From Trissonchulus latispiculum (lineage: Eukaryota > Nematoda > Enoplea > Enoplida > Ironidae), in NCBI GenBank assembly GCA_030248195.1, contig JASAND010004221.1:45630-109629 (forward strand): a stretch of 64,000 nucleotides of DNA, given 5' to 3'. Both the position numbers and the translations under genes were made by a program. Every line of letters starts with the position of its first letter. Position 1 is the stretch's first letter. The notes under the pieces were generated by a model. The model was not told the DNA's origin. It saw nothing but the letters and a program-made list of their open reading frames with translations, and did not search any database. This document shows positions 1 through 11,898 of the stretch, piece after piece.

Positions 1-539
1 TACAATTTTCAGAACTTATGAAAAATCGGTAATGGAGACCTCTACAAATATTTGGATAAAAAATTAAGGGCATTTCAAACGAGAAATAAGTAGGGCAGAC
101 CTTTGAGAAATTAAACAGCTTCGAAAGTTTAGAACACTTTAAAAAGAAAATGTTGGGTCTGCAGCAGCTCACCTGATAAAAATTTATAAAACTTTTAAGG
201 AGGAGTGAGATAGAAGAGCTCCGAAGATAGAGGCAACATCAAAACAAAGAAGTTGAAATATTGCTTGAAATATAGTACAACTTTTGTGAAATGGTTATCT
301 GTCTCGCAGAAACGATTATTACATGATAGAATTTTGGGAAAGAATTCCGTTACTTTAGTTTGAATTTGAAGTTTTTAATGAAATGTGGCAAAATCTCAAG
401 GTAGAATTTTATCAGGACAATGCTTAAACGGAAATACTCAATAGTTGAAATTGAAGAGTTGAAAGTTAAATGTTATTCCAAACTGCCAAAGAGGGCGCTA
501 GTTGTCTAAAAGTTATTGTTTGGCAGAATCTACAAAATG
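1..539. other. AT-rich DNA, no gene seen
   Basis: I see no coding exon, RNA gene or clear repeat boundary here. The stretch ends at a TTAA that is the target site of the next element. Confidence 0.5.
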
Positions 540-1911
540 TTAAGGTGGTGGTATCCTTTTGTACAGTGCTTTAGTGGTGATTTTTTGAAACGCTATAACT
601 TTCGCAATTTTGATTGTTGGAAAGATCTTTGTACATCGTTTTAAAGCTTATAATCTGTATACACATTCACATGAGCATACGGAACTAGCCAAATTAAGAA
701 AATAGCAAAATTCTCCAGCAAAATTCTCCTACATACTGACAGGCTGAATATAGAACCAAACATTTTTTGAAAATCAATTTCTCAAAACTAGTGGTAGCTT
801 GCACCAAATCTGATTAAGGGTGGATTAGGCTAAGTAGCACTTAAGTAAGTGACACTAAAAGTTGGAACTTTATTTCGTTACTGATACTTAACTAGTTGCC
901 ACTTAACTTACGTAGTAGTTCAAGTTAAGTATCAGCTTAAGTTTCTGATATTGTCGCCTTAGCCAATTGCGAAAGCGGAGTTGGCGATTAAGTGGCACTA
1001 AGTGCCAACATTGATACTTAAAGTCCTTGCACCAGCAAAGTTTGACTTTAAGTAGGTCGTTAAGTCAACCAAAGAAACTTAAGTTTCAGACCGATGAAGA
1101 TTAATATAGTGATACTTAAGTAGCGTTGGTACAACGACTTAAGTCCCATTGGTGCTAGCCGTCGTAGAATCGACTAAAATTTCTTTTTGTGCCAAAATAT
1201 GAAGAACATGTAGGCCGAGTAACATTTTTTGGATTTGGCCCAACAAGCCTCAGTGCTCCAGAAAATCTGGCAAATGTACGATGGCACGAAATTCCTCAAC
1301 TGTGTTCAGTTTTCTCACAACTGAAGATGTTTTAGCTCAATCCGAGAAAAGTGTCCGTCCGCAATAGGGCGAATTTTATCCTACCAAAATCTCGAATCCA
1401 TTTCTGAGAATCTATCTTCAAATTAAAATTATCGCAGTTTTTCAAACTGGTTTTTCGGCCAAATCTAGCTTCAAGAAATGAATGTCACTTAATAGGTATT
1501 AATAAAATGTGCTATTAGACCGCCTATCGATTCATTATAAATAAACGAAAATTATCCGTACGATTTCGCTGTAATTTTGAAAAAACTAATTTCGTCAAAA
1601 TGGCCGTTTTTGACCCCCAAAATTGTTTTTGGCTTATACCGACTTAATCACTAGAAATAGCTCGAAGGTTGTAAAAAGCAAAAATGTTAATTTTAGTACC
1701 CTCTTTCCAGCCGCATTCGATTGTATCGACTACCTACTGAGAGTATAATGCCAAAAACCAGAAATTGATCTTTCCACCTAAAATTGCACAGCAGGACTGG
1801 TCCCAGAATGTTAAGGAGTACCAAAATAATATATCTAGAATGTTTCGTCCACTTTCATAAAGAATTCGAGCTTGTAAGGTCAAATATACACAAAAGGATA
1901 CCACCACTTAA
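540..1911. mobile_element. TTAA-flanked non-autonomous element (piggyBac-like), GGTGGTATCC termini
   Basis: Both ends carry TTAA (540-543 and 1908-1911). The inner termini are inverted copies: GTGGTGGTATCCTTTTGT on the left and ACAAAAGGATACCACCAC on the right. A second copy with the same ends and similar interior lies at 46215-47174, and a decayed piece at 3430-3880. TTAA target sites are typical of piggyBac-type transposition, so that assignment is inferred from the ends only. No transposase reading frame is present. The extra block at about 805-1165 is absent from the second copy and looks like a later insertion. Confidence 0.8.
805..1165. repeat. iterated ACTTAAGT-type words
   Basis: Many forward and inverted copies of short words around (A/T)CTTAAGT and GATACTTAA alternate with unrelated spacers. 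The block sits inside the TTAA element and is missing from its 46-kb homologue, which suggests an inserted foldback element. I could not fix exact ends. Confidence 0.45.
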
Positions 1912-1989
1912 GGACAGGCAGAAGAAGACTTAGGAAAGACTTCACGTAGTAGAAACAGGAAGAACAAAACTAATCGTATATAGCAGCAC

Positions 1990-2285
1990 CACGCCAATGT
2001 CCCAAACTAAGGGCCTTTTCGCGAATGAGTTAAACTAGTTAAAAGTAACTCGATCCTTTTCTTGAATGAGTTAAATTTAACGCTCTCTTATTCATGAAAA
2101 GAGTGAAAAAAGTTCAGAAAATTGACTCTACTCTTTTTGCAAATCACTCATGGAGTTAAAAATATGTGGGGTTAAAATTTAACTCCGTTCTTTTCGCGAA
2201 TGGATTAAATTTAACTTTGGCCTAACTCTGCTTCATGCATTTCTATACCATTTTAACCCGCTTTTAACTACGCGGGTTACAGAGT
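1990..2285. repeat. iterated TTCGCGAATGAGTTAAA-type words
   Basis: Words resembling CTTTTCGCGAATGAGTTAAA recur at about 2018, 2060, 2135 and 2190, some inverted or altered. This resembles other word-iterating inverted-repeat elements in the window. Ends and target duplication are not resolved. Confidence 0.4.
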
Positions 2286-3039
2286 TAAGACCTTCTGTAA
2301 GCAGTGCGCAGTTGCAGTCGTAAAAATTGTGTTTGTTCGCTTGTTGAGGGATTTAAAACCGTCATATTTAAAACAGGGTTCGTTGAAATAAGCTTCAGAT
2401 ATACAATTAACTTGCTACACATTACATTAGGCGTGAATAGTATCAAGTGACAACGTTCATTTACTGGACAAAGTTGCAAAATTGTGCAATAATTTGACTG
2501 TCTCATTGCACTGACAACCTTTTTATATGAATATTACGAATTTATACAAATTGTCATCTCAATAAATGGCAGATTGCACACTTTATCCAATGAGACAAGT
2601 TTCCGTTGCCCCAAGTTTCGTTGTTCAATTTTATTGGCTGTTATTCGATTCAATTGATTCGCTGCTATTTGATTGGCTGAATTATTCTACCGTTATCTCT
2701 ACAAGCTATACATTCTATTTCAGCTTGCGCGCCAATTTGTGGCTTGTCTGGTGCTTCGTGCGCTTTGGCAACCTAATTTTTTAGTTTTAGTCTTGTGCTC
2801 TGTCGGGTAGGATGAGCTGTCTTTGCCCCATTTTATCAGCGGCTTTCCCCACTGTCTGACTATCTAAACATTTTATTAATTTTAAGTAGTGGATTGAACA
2901 TGTCGTTGGATAATCTTCGCAATTTAGTTACAGTAAGTGGAGACTTATGCTGCCGAGATACGCGAAAATGATAGCAGTTGTTTAGGAAAGCCCCGTGCAA
3001 ACATACAATGTAAGAACTGCAGCGCTATGTTTTTTAATT

Positions 3040-3240
3040 TGATTCTTTCTTGTGCGAAGTAGATTCCCTTGGCCTTTTGGCTTCGGTACTCGTTAAGCAT
3101 TAATTGCTCTTCTCTTACGTAGGGACAGAGCAACTTTCAAGATTCCAAGTCTAGCTCAGATGGATTCTTGAAATAGAGCCTCTTGTGACCCCAGCACTTC
3201 CTCAGAGGGAAGGCTAACCGCGTTGGGGGAGTGACCCACC
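3040..3240. repeat. decayed copy of a dispersed unit also present at 43.6-44.1 kb
   Basis: The stretch around CCTTGGCCTTTTGGCTTCGG and the following 130 bases align by eye with 43750-43940, including TTAA(C/T)TGCTC and the CCCAGCAC(T)TCC block. It lies in intron 1 of the VPS4-like gene. Whether the unit was once coding is unclear; see the 43590-44146 entry. Confidence 0.55.
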
Positions 3241-3429
3241 TTATTTCCTTACTATTGTTCTATTGCTTGATTCATCTACGCTGATGAATACTTCCTCCCT
3301 GTTATCAGAAAAACGTCTACAACGAGGATTAAATGAGAACATTTATCGGAAATTTGAAGTTTGAAGTTGCAAGAGTATTCAGTGAATTGATAAAGCTGAA
3401 ACTAACTGGGGCCGATATTGTAAAGCTTC

Positions 3430-3880
3430 CAACCGTGGTTTTAATGTGACCGTCTTCTGCAATACTTTTTGAACACTATAACTACGTTTACAAACATTCA
3501 CGTCATATAGCGAAACTGGCAAAATAGGTTGGGTTTATGACAAACCAGCTATATAAATATAGATAGTCGATCTTTGAACATTGATTTTTCTAAATTGCTG
3601 AATTTACCGAGCTTTTGATATGGAGCATATGTGTACAGAGGGACATTTGTTTTTATTTGACAGCTCTTCAGAAAATTTGCCAAATGTGCCAAAAGTACGG
3701 TGACAAGAGCCATGTTCGCATTGAGTTTTTTCGTAACTGGAGAAGTTTTAGCTGAAATTAAGGAAAAACCCCTCCGTCATAGTGCCAATTTTTATCCTGC
3801 CAAAATCACGATAATCCATTGGGTGATTTTCGAAAAATTGATGTTGAAAACAAAATAATTCAGTTTTGTTCAAGAGATCC
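3430..3880. mobile_element. relic of the GGTGGTATCC TTAA element family
   Basis: Runs such as GAACACTATAACTACG, TTGAACATTGATTTTTC and TTTTTATCCTGCCAAAATCACG match the interiors of the elements at 540 and 46215 in the same order. The termini are lost. It sits in intron 1 of the VPS4-like gene and stops just before the exon-2 acceptor at 3910-3911. Confidence 0.6.
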
Positions 3881-6800
3881 ATGTTCGTTTAGTGTTTATT
3901 TTGAGTTTCAGTCGGCAGCAGACTCAATCGTTGAAGCTGGCGAATCTGCACGATATGCCCGACTGGTTGAGCATTTCAGAGAGGCTGCGTCAATGCTGTC
4001 GTCCTGGCAGCAATTGCTGCAGACCAGCCTCCATTGTGCATTGCCATTGTCGCCAACTCGGCGTCCGACAGCGCTCTCTTTCCTCCGTCTCAGATGGTAG
4101 CGATACAGAAGGTTCCTGGATCCGCACAAAAGGCAAAGACTCGAGGCTATCAGCTTCACCATTGTTAAGCCATCGGACAGCTCTAGTTAGTTTAGTGCTT
4201 GTTTTGTTGACTAGGTTTTTGTTCTTCTGCTTGGTTGATGAAGCCGCAAAAAACCCCTAATGCTTCAGCTCGTTGGGTGTCCGTTTGGTACCATATTCTG
4301 CCCTGATAAAATAATTTAGAAAACCGCATATTTAAATGTCCCGGCTTCGCCTGGATTTTTACTTAACAATTCTTGCTTTTTTATCACTGAATCTGCTTAT
4401 TTTTTAATTAAAAGCTATTTTTTCCCGAATGCTATAGAATTAGCGCAATTTTTAGCACATTTTTAGAAACTTTTTAAAATGTCTCGCCTCGAGGGCCCAA
4501 AGAGCCTCCAAGAACATTCCCTTGAATGCCTAGGTAGAATAGCTCACAAATGCCGATTATCTACCACTTTAAGTTTTCCTTCGTTATTTAGAAGCAGCAT
4601 CAGTATTGGTTGATTTCTATGATCCCATATTATTGTTTTTTAATTTTAGAGCGACTCATGTTCAGCAACGTAATTGGCTTGGAGAGTGCCAAGGCTGCTC
4701 AGTGAAGCGATAATTATTCCAACCAAATTTCCTCAACTGTTTGCATCAGAGCATGGCGGTGGTTTGAAACCTTGGCAGTGTGTTCTTCTTTATGGACCAC
4801 CTGGAACAGGTATATATATATAGGTCTTTGTTTGCATCGGTTGATATATATGTCCTCAAGGAAAGGATGTAGAAAATTAGGGAAAATTGGACATAGGGTA
4901 TCCATTTTCAACGCAGCCCATCTTTACATCACTTGGCTTTGGCTTTTGCATTATTTGGAGAACATAGTCAAGTAGTCTACAGTACTCGTCAATAGTGTTA
5001 TGCATTTAAATTAATTTAATAGCAAGTTTGTTTAACAACAGATTCATAGATTTTGTTTTGTTGTAGGGAAGTCGCGTTTAGCTGAAGCAGTTGTGGGAGA
5101 AATTGACTCAGTCTTCTGAAGTTTCATCCTCTGATCTCACTTCAGTTGGAGTGGTGAAAGCGAAAAGCTGATTAGGGATCTATTTACGTCTGTGAAACAC
5201 GTCACTGTTGGATAAGAGAGGGGGAAGGAGAATGTCCATCGACGATGTAGTCACTTACAAAGTCCGGAGAAAGTAAAATTGTCCAGAATCAGGTTTTTGG
5301 AAAAAAAAGGTTTTTAAAAAGATTAGGTTTTTTCTCGGAGACAGGAAACGTAAAAAATGTAGTTTTTTAAACATTCGGGATTTTTTAAATAATTGCTAAT
5401 ATGAGCAGTTGAACATACAATTATGAACTAAATATTTAATTTTGTAGTTTTAAGTAGTTACATAATATACAGTAAAGCAAATTTATTTCCAAAAAGGGGT
5501 GACGAAATTGGCTTTCACAGACATCAGTGAAACTTAACCTCTCTTTCAAGTAAAAGCATTTGCCTAGCCTCCTGGTGGTTTTTGTTATTAACTTTGAGTC
5601 CTATTTGGACAAAGGGGGGGGGGCACCAATACACTCCTAATTTTAACATGTAGTTGAAAATCTAGTGTGGCCTATGTTTGAACATGTTTTTATTTCATTC
5701 AGGGGTTTTTTACTGTCCTATCCGCGAAATACATTGCCCAAGTATAGATTTGTGTGATGGGGATGTTCTGAAATCAGTTATTTTGCTCTGTTCTTGAAAC
5801 TATTTTGTTTGCTGTAATCAATCTAAGGTCATGTATACCTGATTTTACATGTTTTCAGACAAGAAACCATTATCAGGTTTCTAGAAGGCGTCGATTATTT
5901 TTGTCGATGAAATTGACTCATTGTGCCGGTCGCGATCTTCGCGAGAAGGAGAGCACTCGACGAGTGAAAACGGAACTCTTGGTTCAGATCCAGCGGCTGC
6001 AGGAAGATGATATTGTTAAAGTGAACTGAATTTGATTGTTTTATAAAACGTTGTAGGAGGTATTCTATAACTTAGATGTAAACTATTTTGTCGGACATCA
6101 AACGGAATACAGGTGGATGTAAGTAGAATTATCGAAGAAGTTCCCTCAGTGAAAAATTGGACAAATTGAACAGCTTATTACAATAGATAGATAGGTAGAG
6201 ACACGCAGGAAATTGCGACATCAAGCTTAAACTATTCCTTGCAGGGTTACAAACATAGTCTCTATCCTTGGAAATGACGTGCTGCTTCTGTTGCTTATAG
6301 CCATCTTGTTTTAGCTGCAAACCATCTTTTATTTAAAATTTAAAATTTACGAAGCCAGCGATTTTCTCAAGTTATGCCAAATTAAATGTCGTATCAACAA
6401 GCTACAACAAAATGGTTTGTAGCCCCAGAAGTATGTAGCAAAAGCAAGTCATGAACTTTCCAACGATACAGAAGTGATGTTATGGTGTTCTCGTCTCCAC
6501 TGTTAACGTTGTCCAATTTTTCTTAGGGAATTTACTTAACTTGATCACACTGTGTCGGGCCAATAGGTACATCCTCTAAACTTAGATCTAAAGAAGCATT
6601 ATATAGTCTACAAAGTTCTGTATGAGCACTGTTGCGAGGCGTTTTCAGTCTTGTGTTTTCTTCAAGGCATTCTTTGTTTGTGCTACAAACTGTCCTAGAG
6701 AAATTGGATCCTGCCTTCATACGACGATTTCAAAAGCGAATTTTTTATTTCGCTGCCTGATAAACCAACTCGCATTAAAATGTTACAGTCGTTTTTTTCG

Positions 6801-7478
6801 TTAGCAAATTATTTCTTATGGATTTATCTATTATTAGTCAATCTAGGTACTGATTTAGAAATGTATATGAAGTGAATAATTGTGATGCGCTTTAATAATT
6901 TTGATTGCAATTTGCTATGATCTAGAACTTGAAATTGTGTTAAACTGCGTAATTAATTTGCCAAAAGCCTTCTGAACTTTTTGAGTCTCTTTATGCTATG
7001 GTCACATCTTAGTCCACAAGTACTCTGCTGCTTTATTTTAGTGTGGCGATTAGTGAAGATGAGTGGGCTTGGTTGGGCGATCATACAGAGGGTTTCAGTG
7101 GCTGCGATCTGAGTTATCTCGCCAAAGAGGTTCAGTACATGCCTATCAGACGTCTCACAGAAGCCACCCATTGGGTTCTAATTGATGATCAGTTTGAGCC
7201 GTGTGCTCCTGATACACCATTTTGCTTGCCGGTACGGTTTCACTGTTTTTGTGGTATATATCAGAATACAAAAACTTGGTCCTAGCTTGCTGTAGGCGTG
7301 AAACATTAAAAAATGGTTGGGTATAGCGTTTTTGGGCTTTTTTTTTAGTTGTAAGTACAATGACGAATAAGACACAGCTTTGCCCTTTTTTCAGCCTGTC
7401 GTCAACTGTAATTTGTAGTTGTTGTTTCACCAATCAGCACTTTTTATCAATTACCGCTTTTAGTATAATCTACTGTTA

Positions 7479-7522
7479 GTGTTGTTATCAATTCCACCAA
7501 GTGTTGTTATCAATTCCACCAA
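7479..7522. repeat. 22-bp tandem duplication
   Basis: Two adjacent identical copies of a 22-base unit that starts GTGTTGTTATCAATTCC. It lies in the last intron of the VPS4-like gene. Confidence 0.85.
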
Positions 7523-7747
7523 GTTTATCGATATTTGAATTTTTCATTTTGTAAGAAAATAGATGCGTGTATTTTGTATTTATATATTTCAGGCGACAAT
7601 CTCCAGCTTACCTCATGGACGGATTCGGTTGCCCTCTGTGTCTTTTGATGACTTTGAAACTGCTCTAAGTGCAATCTCAGCAACCGTAACGAAGTCTCAT
7701 TTAAAATTTTTGAAGACTTTACTGCTTCTTTTGGTGTAACTGGTTAA

Positions 7748-8508
7748 CTGTGTGTATTTGTAAAATCTCATCGTTATTAGTGGTTTAGAAACTTGTAGAA
7801 AAAAGTGATAAAATCAATTCAAGCTTTGATTAGACAAAACAGGTGGGCATACAAGATCACATCAATAATTTGGATCAGTTCAACATTGTTTTATGGCTAT
7901 GTAACTCAGTTCTGGAAAGGCCCTGTTAAGTTTAACCCCGTATAGATGTGATTAGTGCTGAGAAGTTTGCAATTTGGCATCCCCAAGTCTGCAGTTGCTG
8001 TGACATTGTATTCGACTGCCCAGCAATTAGCAGCAAATTCACATAGCACTCGGCAATGTCTCCAACTCTGAGCAAAGGTCATGCAAGCTTGAACACCTTC
8101 CATGAGCGCCGGATAGAAGTAATTCATTGTTTTTCCAACAACTGGTGAATGCCATTCACAATCTGGAACAGCAGATTTATAAAGTTCAAGCGGTATAAAA
8201 TGGAAAACCCTTAGTCTTGAAATGTTTATGTTGTTAGGTCTCACTAATGTAGTTAATCTGTGAACGTGAAACCACATCCTTTTGGAATGTCCAAATATGG
8301 AACTTGTCCGACTTAAAACTTATTGGCCTTGGCCTTAGCGTAATCCTATTTAAGGTCCTCAGGGATTGTGGGTGTGGGCGCCTCAGGGGGGTCCCGAATC
8401 AGCTGGTTCAATCAACGATCGAAGTAACACAACTTTGATGGTAAGGTACCAACCAATTTGGCGCGAATGTCTGAATATCACGTGATTTTTATATCAGGTA
8501 GTGCGCAC
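7748..8508. other. intergenic, no gene seen
   Basis: No exon-like similarity was recognised. A 123-codon open frame on the minus strand (7906-8277) has no family I know and no supporting context, so I do not call it. Confidence 0.4.
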
Positions 8509-9486
8509 TTAAGGCGGTGATTCCTTTTGGGCACATATTGTTACTTGGCGGCGTAAATCAAGATGAAATTTGATGAAACTTTCCGAAATAAGTTCTTTTA
8601 GCGTTCTAACACCCTCCGCGCAATCCCGATTCAAAAATTCGAGATTTCCGGGCAGAGTGGTTTTTCCCAATTTCTGAACGTTTGGCAGCTGCTATACGGG
8701 TATGACTATATTCATTCGAAAGATCTGATTGAGCTTCACATTTGCTTTTTAAAGCAAGTTTCTAACTTTTCTCTACCGTGAGATAGCCGATTTTCTTGTT
8801 TTGGCGTAAAAAATTGTCATTTTTGCAGAAATCAAATAATCCATCATTTCTTGAACTACGCAAGCCGTAAAATCAAACTAAGGGCGTCGATCTGAAGGTC
8901 TCACAGGGACAAATTATCCGATTCATGACCGTCTTCCAACTGCTATCCTGTAGGCTGCTATCATAAAAAATGTAGTTTTTGCAAAAACACGACCAATTTT
9001 CTTCCAAAGATTGTGGAGCATTCACCATGCAAGTTGGAGGGCTGCTACTGAACAAATGTGTCTTGCACAAATATACCCAGGGACGATTTTTTAGTTGCCC
9101 CGATTACTGCTTTCTAGCTACTTGACAAATTTGGAAAGAAGTAGGCAAAATACAGGTTACGCACACATTTCAGCTTATTTCTCTTTAACGAAGAGAGATT
9201 TCACAATAAATAAATAATCGTCCCCAGCTATTTGATGGAGGTATCGAATGATATAAACGATGTCTCGCGAAAAAATTTACTTGAGTCTGCAAAAATTCTG
9301 GAAAATTATACTTCTGCTAAAATGTGTTAGAAATATTTTTGAAAAACAACACATTAGTTTCATCGTATGCATTAAAAGAGAAAATGTCAAGCTACATTTT
9401 GATATAAAAATGGCTTCTTAACTCCAAGTAATGAATGGTAATAATGGGTGCAAACTTTATGTGACCAAAGGGAATCACCATCTTAA
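8509..9486 (-). mobile_element. TTAA element, GGTGATTCCTTTTGG termini, copy 1
   Basis: TTAA stands at 8509-8512 and 9483-9486. The left end reads GGCGGTGATTCCTTTTGG and the right end CCAAAGGGAATCACCATC, an inverted pair. Its reverse complement aligns along its length with 59123-60829 and with parts of 43344-44882. A minus-strand open frame at 8873-9070 contains VNAPQSLEE and CKNYIF; near-identical reading occurs in the 60-kb copy on the plus strand. Here the site occupied at 59371-60079 is empty (about 9230-9255). Confidence 0.8.
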
Positions 9487-10702
9487 GGGGGGTCAATTTT
9501 TCGACCATCTCCGATTTCGCTGATTTTCACATATAATGATCTTTGAGTGGGATATTTTAACGAGTTTCAAGTGGAGCTCGTATCTCTTACGGTTGTTGGT
9601 AATTTCACCTCAAAAGTTGAGGTCACGTATGTAAACACAGAAAACAGAAAAAGTGGTGATTTTTTCTTGCGCCAAAAGATCTCTCGATGAACGTTCATGA
9701 AATTGTACAATTTTGTATTTAGATTGTAGCTACGACAATGAACTGCGGTACGCTGGAAGTAGAATTTTGAGTTTGACCCCTAAAATTTTTAAAAATTTTT
9801 TATTTGTCGCAAACTGTGAAAAATCGTCAAATTTCAACGTTTCTTGCAGCTGAAAAGTGGGGTCTTCTGAAACAATTGTAAAATACTCTAATTCAAAGGC
9901 CTAAATCAAACTTCTAACTCCAGGAGTTCCGTAGTATTTGAATTGGCGGTTCCAATGATACCAATGGATCCATTGTATCCTTTACCAGTTTCGAGATCTT
10001 TTTGGCGCAAAAATGGCAATTTTTAGCAAAATTTTTAAAATTTCGGTTTTTTCGAAAACTTGGTTAAATTCCGTCAACTGTATGGTCCTAAACTGCCTAT
10101 TTTCTATTCCAACTTGTGTATCCATGTCTTCGGATCTAATTGCAGCTTGAATTATGCTGATGGCGACGTCCAGTACTTCTCAGCGTGCCAAACGAGACCC
10201 TCGAACCCCGAATTTCTCAAAACAGCTATTTCTAAAATTTTTCAAAATATGGCATATGATACATCAATCGAGAGCTCTCATTGCAGGGATGAATTCTTTT
10301 CATAGAACCATGGGTTGGAAATGCCTCTATTTTAAGTTAACCGCTGTTAAATGTTTCATTACATCAGGAGGAATAAGGGCCTTGTTTCTCCGAGAAATTT
10401 TTTAGAGAAGCTTCTGGTCGGCTGGAAATTGTACGTAAATGCTTTTCTTAATAGTTTTCAAAGATGTATAACAAAATAAGCTAAAAACAAAGTTGATTTG
10501 CGAAAATTTGCATCAGTTGGCTGCAGCACCCTTGTGCTGGCTCATATTCAAATTGCACACAGTTGATGGCTCGTAACTTACGGAGAACTGAACAAAACAA
10601 CTCAAAATTTAAACTTGATATGCACGACATATGTGGCTAACTTATGTGTGAAAACGAGCGAAATCCGTCTCCTAAAAATTTTTAATGATGGACCCCCCTT
10701 AA
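9483..10702. mobile_element. second TTAA element, GGGGGGTC termini, abutting the previous one
   Basis: TTAA at 9483-9486 is followed by GGGGGGTCAATTTTTCG. The right end has GATGGACCCCCC before TTAA at 10699-10702. Sub-terminal parts also match in inverted orientation (CGATTTCGCTGATTTTCACA against the complement of TGTGAAAACGAGCGAAATCC). It shares one TTAA with the element on its left, so one was inserted exactly at the border of the other. No transposase is seen. Confidence 0.75.
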
Positions 10703-11143
10703 ATTTAAAAATATGTATAACTAAACTCCTAAGATAGAATGTTCATGTACTGTAAGCTTAAACCTAAACACAGAGTTAAACTATTTTTAACTCGGCTTGC
10801 TTAAACCTTAAACCTTCCAGTGTGAATGTGAACGCTTCGACATGAATAACCTAGATTAACCTTAAGTCTTAAATAAACAATAAACCATAAACCTTTGTGC
10901 AGTGTGAACCGTGCCTTTATGTTTTTATTTTATTTTAATAAGATAATATTTTGCGTGCATTAGGCATGTTTGATTAAATCTTCCTTGGAGTCTTTTCCCT
11001 TGTGGGATAGGCAACTGGACACTAAAAAATAAGTATATAAGAGAAGTTAGCTTCAGCCATGTGCAAAAACTGAAAACGGCACTTTCTGAGCAAATGAGCA
11101 GCCTATCATTAAGAGTCCAGTAATTTATTCCTTAATATTATAG
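10703..11143. other. AT-rich spacer with TTAA/CTTAAACC words
   Basis: Nothing coding is recognised. Repeated CTTAAACC and TTAACC words at 10760-10900 hint at a worn inverted-repeat element, without clear ends. Confidence 0.35.
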
Positions 11144-11726
11144 GAGAAGAGTAAGCCACTAGAGGGCTTCTCTTCTTGGCATTACGTAATGGTGCTCCGA
11201 CCACAATAGCAAATGTTCCCCCGTTTGGGTGGGGGGGGGGTCGACAAGCATACCCCCTCCCGTTTGGTGGGGGGTATGCAAAAGGGGTCCCCGTTTGGTG
11301 GGGGGGGGGGGGTAGGCAGAATGGGGTCCCCGTTTAGCGGGGGGGAGTCGCCAAGTCAGGCTAAGATTGGATGAATCTGATTGGCTGTTGTTAGCGCCCC
11401 CCCCACCAAACAGGGGACCTTTTTATCTGTCTACCCCCACTAAACGGGGACCTCTTTGCATACCCCCCCCACCAAACGGGGACCTCTCTTTGCTACCCCC
11501 CACCAAACAGGGGACCCTTCCTCGAATAGAACAAAAACTACCGTAATCCTCTGCACTACCCCCCCCACCAAACGGGGACCTCTTTTCTGCTACCCCCCCC
11601 ACCAAACGGAGGGGGTGCTATGTCGAAAAGAGCCCCCCACCAAACGGGGGAACATTCGCGCATTGTGGTCGGAGGTCCGTTACGCTATGCCAAGTCGAGT
11701 TGCCCTCTAGCGGCTTACTCTTCTTC
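11144..11726. mobile_element. 583-bp inverted-repeat element of CCCCGTTTGGTGGGG words, 6-bp TSD
   Basis: Direct repeats TTATAG flank it (11138-11143 and 11727-11732). The ends are inverted copies about 100 bp long: GAGAAGAGTAAGCC, an AGAGGGC block, and CTCCGACCACAAT. The core holds about ten copies of CCCCGTTTGGTGGGG or its complement, plus-oriented on the left half and complementary on the right. Runs of 7-12 G or C make strong G-quadruplex candidates. Open frames in the core are by-products of the repeats. Confidence 0.8.
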
Positions 11727-11776
11727 TTATAGATAGTTCAATTATGCACTCTTGCTATTATTGTATACGTTTCATA

Positions 11777-11898
11777 AAATTATGAAGTGTTTAATCTTAC
11801 GTAAAAATTAACCAACGTTATTTGAGCGGCTGCCATGAAATTATGAAGTGTTTAATCTTACGTAAAAATTAACCAACGTTATTTGGGAGGCTGCTATG
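11777..11898. repeat. 61-bp tandem duplication
   Basis: Two adjacent copies of a unit beginning AAATTATGAAGTG and ending in the GGCTGC(C/T)ATG block, with very few differences. Confidence 0.85.

Larger units (their letters stand above)
2900..7747 (+). pseudogene. VPS4-type AAA ATPase (ESCRT disassembly), frame-broken
   Basis: VPS4 ATPases use ATP to take apart ESCRT-III polymers on endosomal and other membranes. Segments are read by similarity to the family. Exon 1, 2900-2932 (MSLDNLRNLVT, then GTAAGT), joins in phase to exon 2 from 3912, which resembles an MIT helix pair. The AAA core is at about 4645-4809 (FSNVIGLESAKAA, GPPGTG), 5067-5215 (Walker A completed as GKS; SGESEKL), 5885-6017 (Walker B IIFVDEID; RRVKTELLVQIQ), 6667-6810 (ATN; FIRRFQKRIF), 7042-7231 (EGFSGCDLS) and 7593-7747 (C-terminal VPS4-like tail). 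The frame is broken near 4700, 5115-5150, 5940, 6700, 6745 and 7708, with an in-frame TGA at 5117. Introns and splice sites remain, so this is not a retrocopy. Two breaks lie in T runs, so sequencing error is a possible alternative for those, but DDX6 in the same window has no such breaks. Confidence 0.75.

Noticed and set aside
2566..2784. Hydrophobic 72-codon frame just upstream of the VPS4-like first exon
   Set aside because: T-rich repeated ATTCGATT(C)AATTGATTCG words give the hydrophobic look; no splice or family support.
11220..11660. CRISPR-like array of regularly spaced repeats
   Set aside because: Spacers are irregular and partly inverted, repeats are G/C runs, and no cas gene exists; it is a eukaryotic TIR element.
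11423..11710. Open frames reading PPTKRGPLF or GGGSAEDYG repeats
   Set aside because: They are translations of the CCCCGTTTGGTGGGG words inside the inverted-repeat element.
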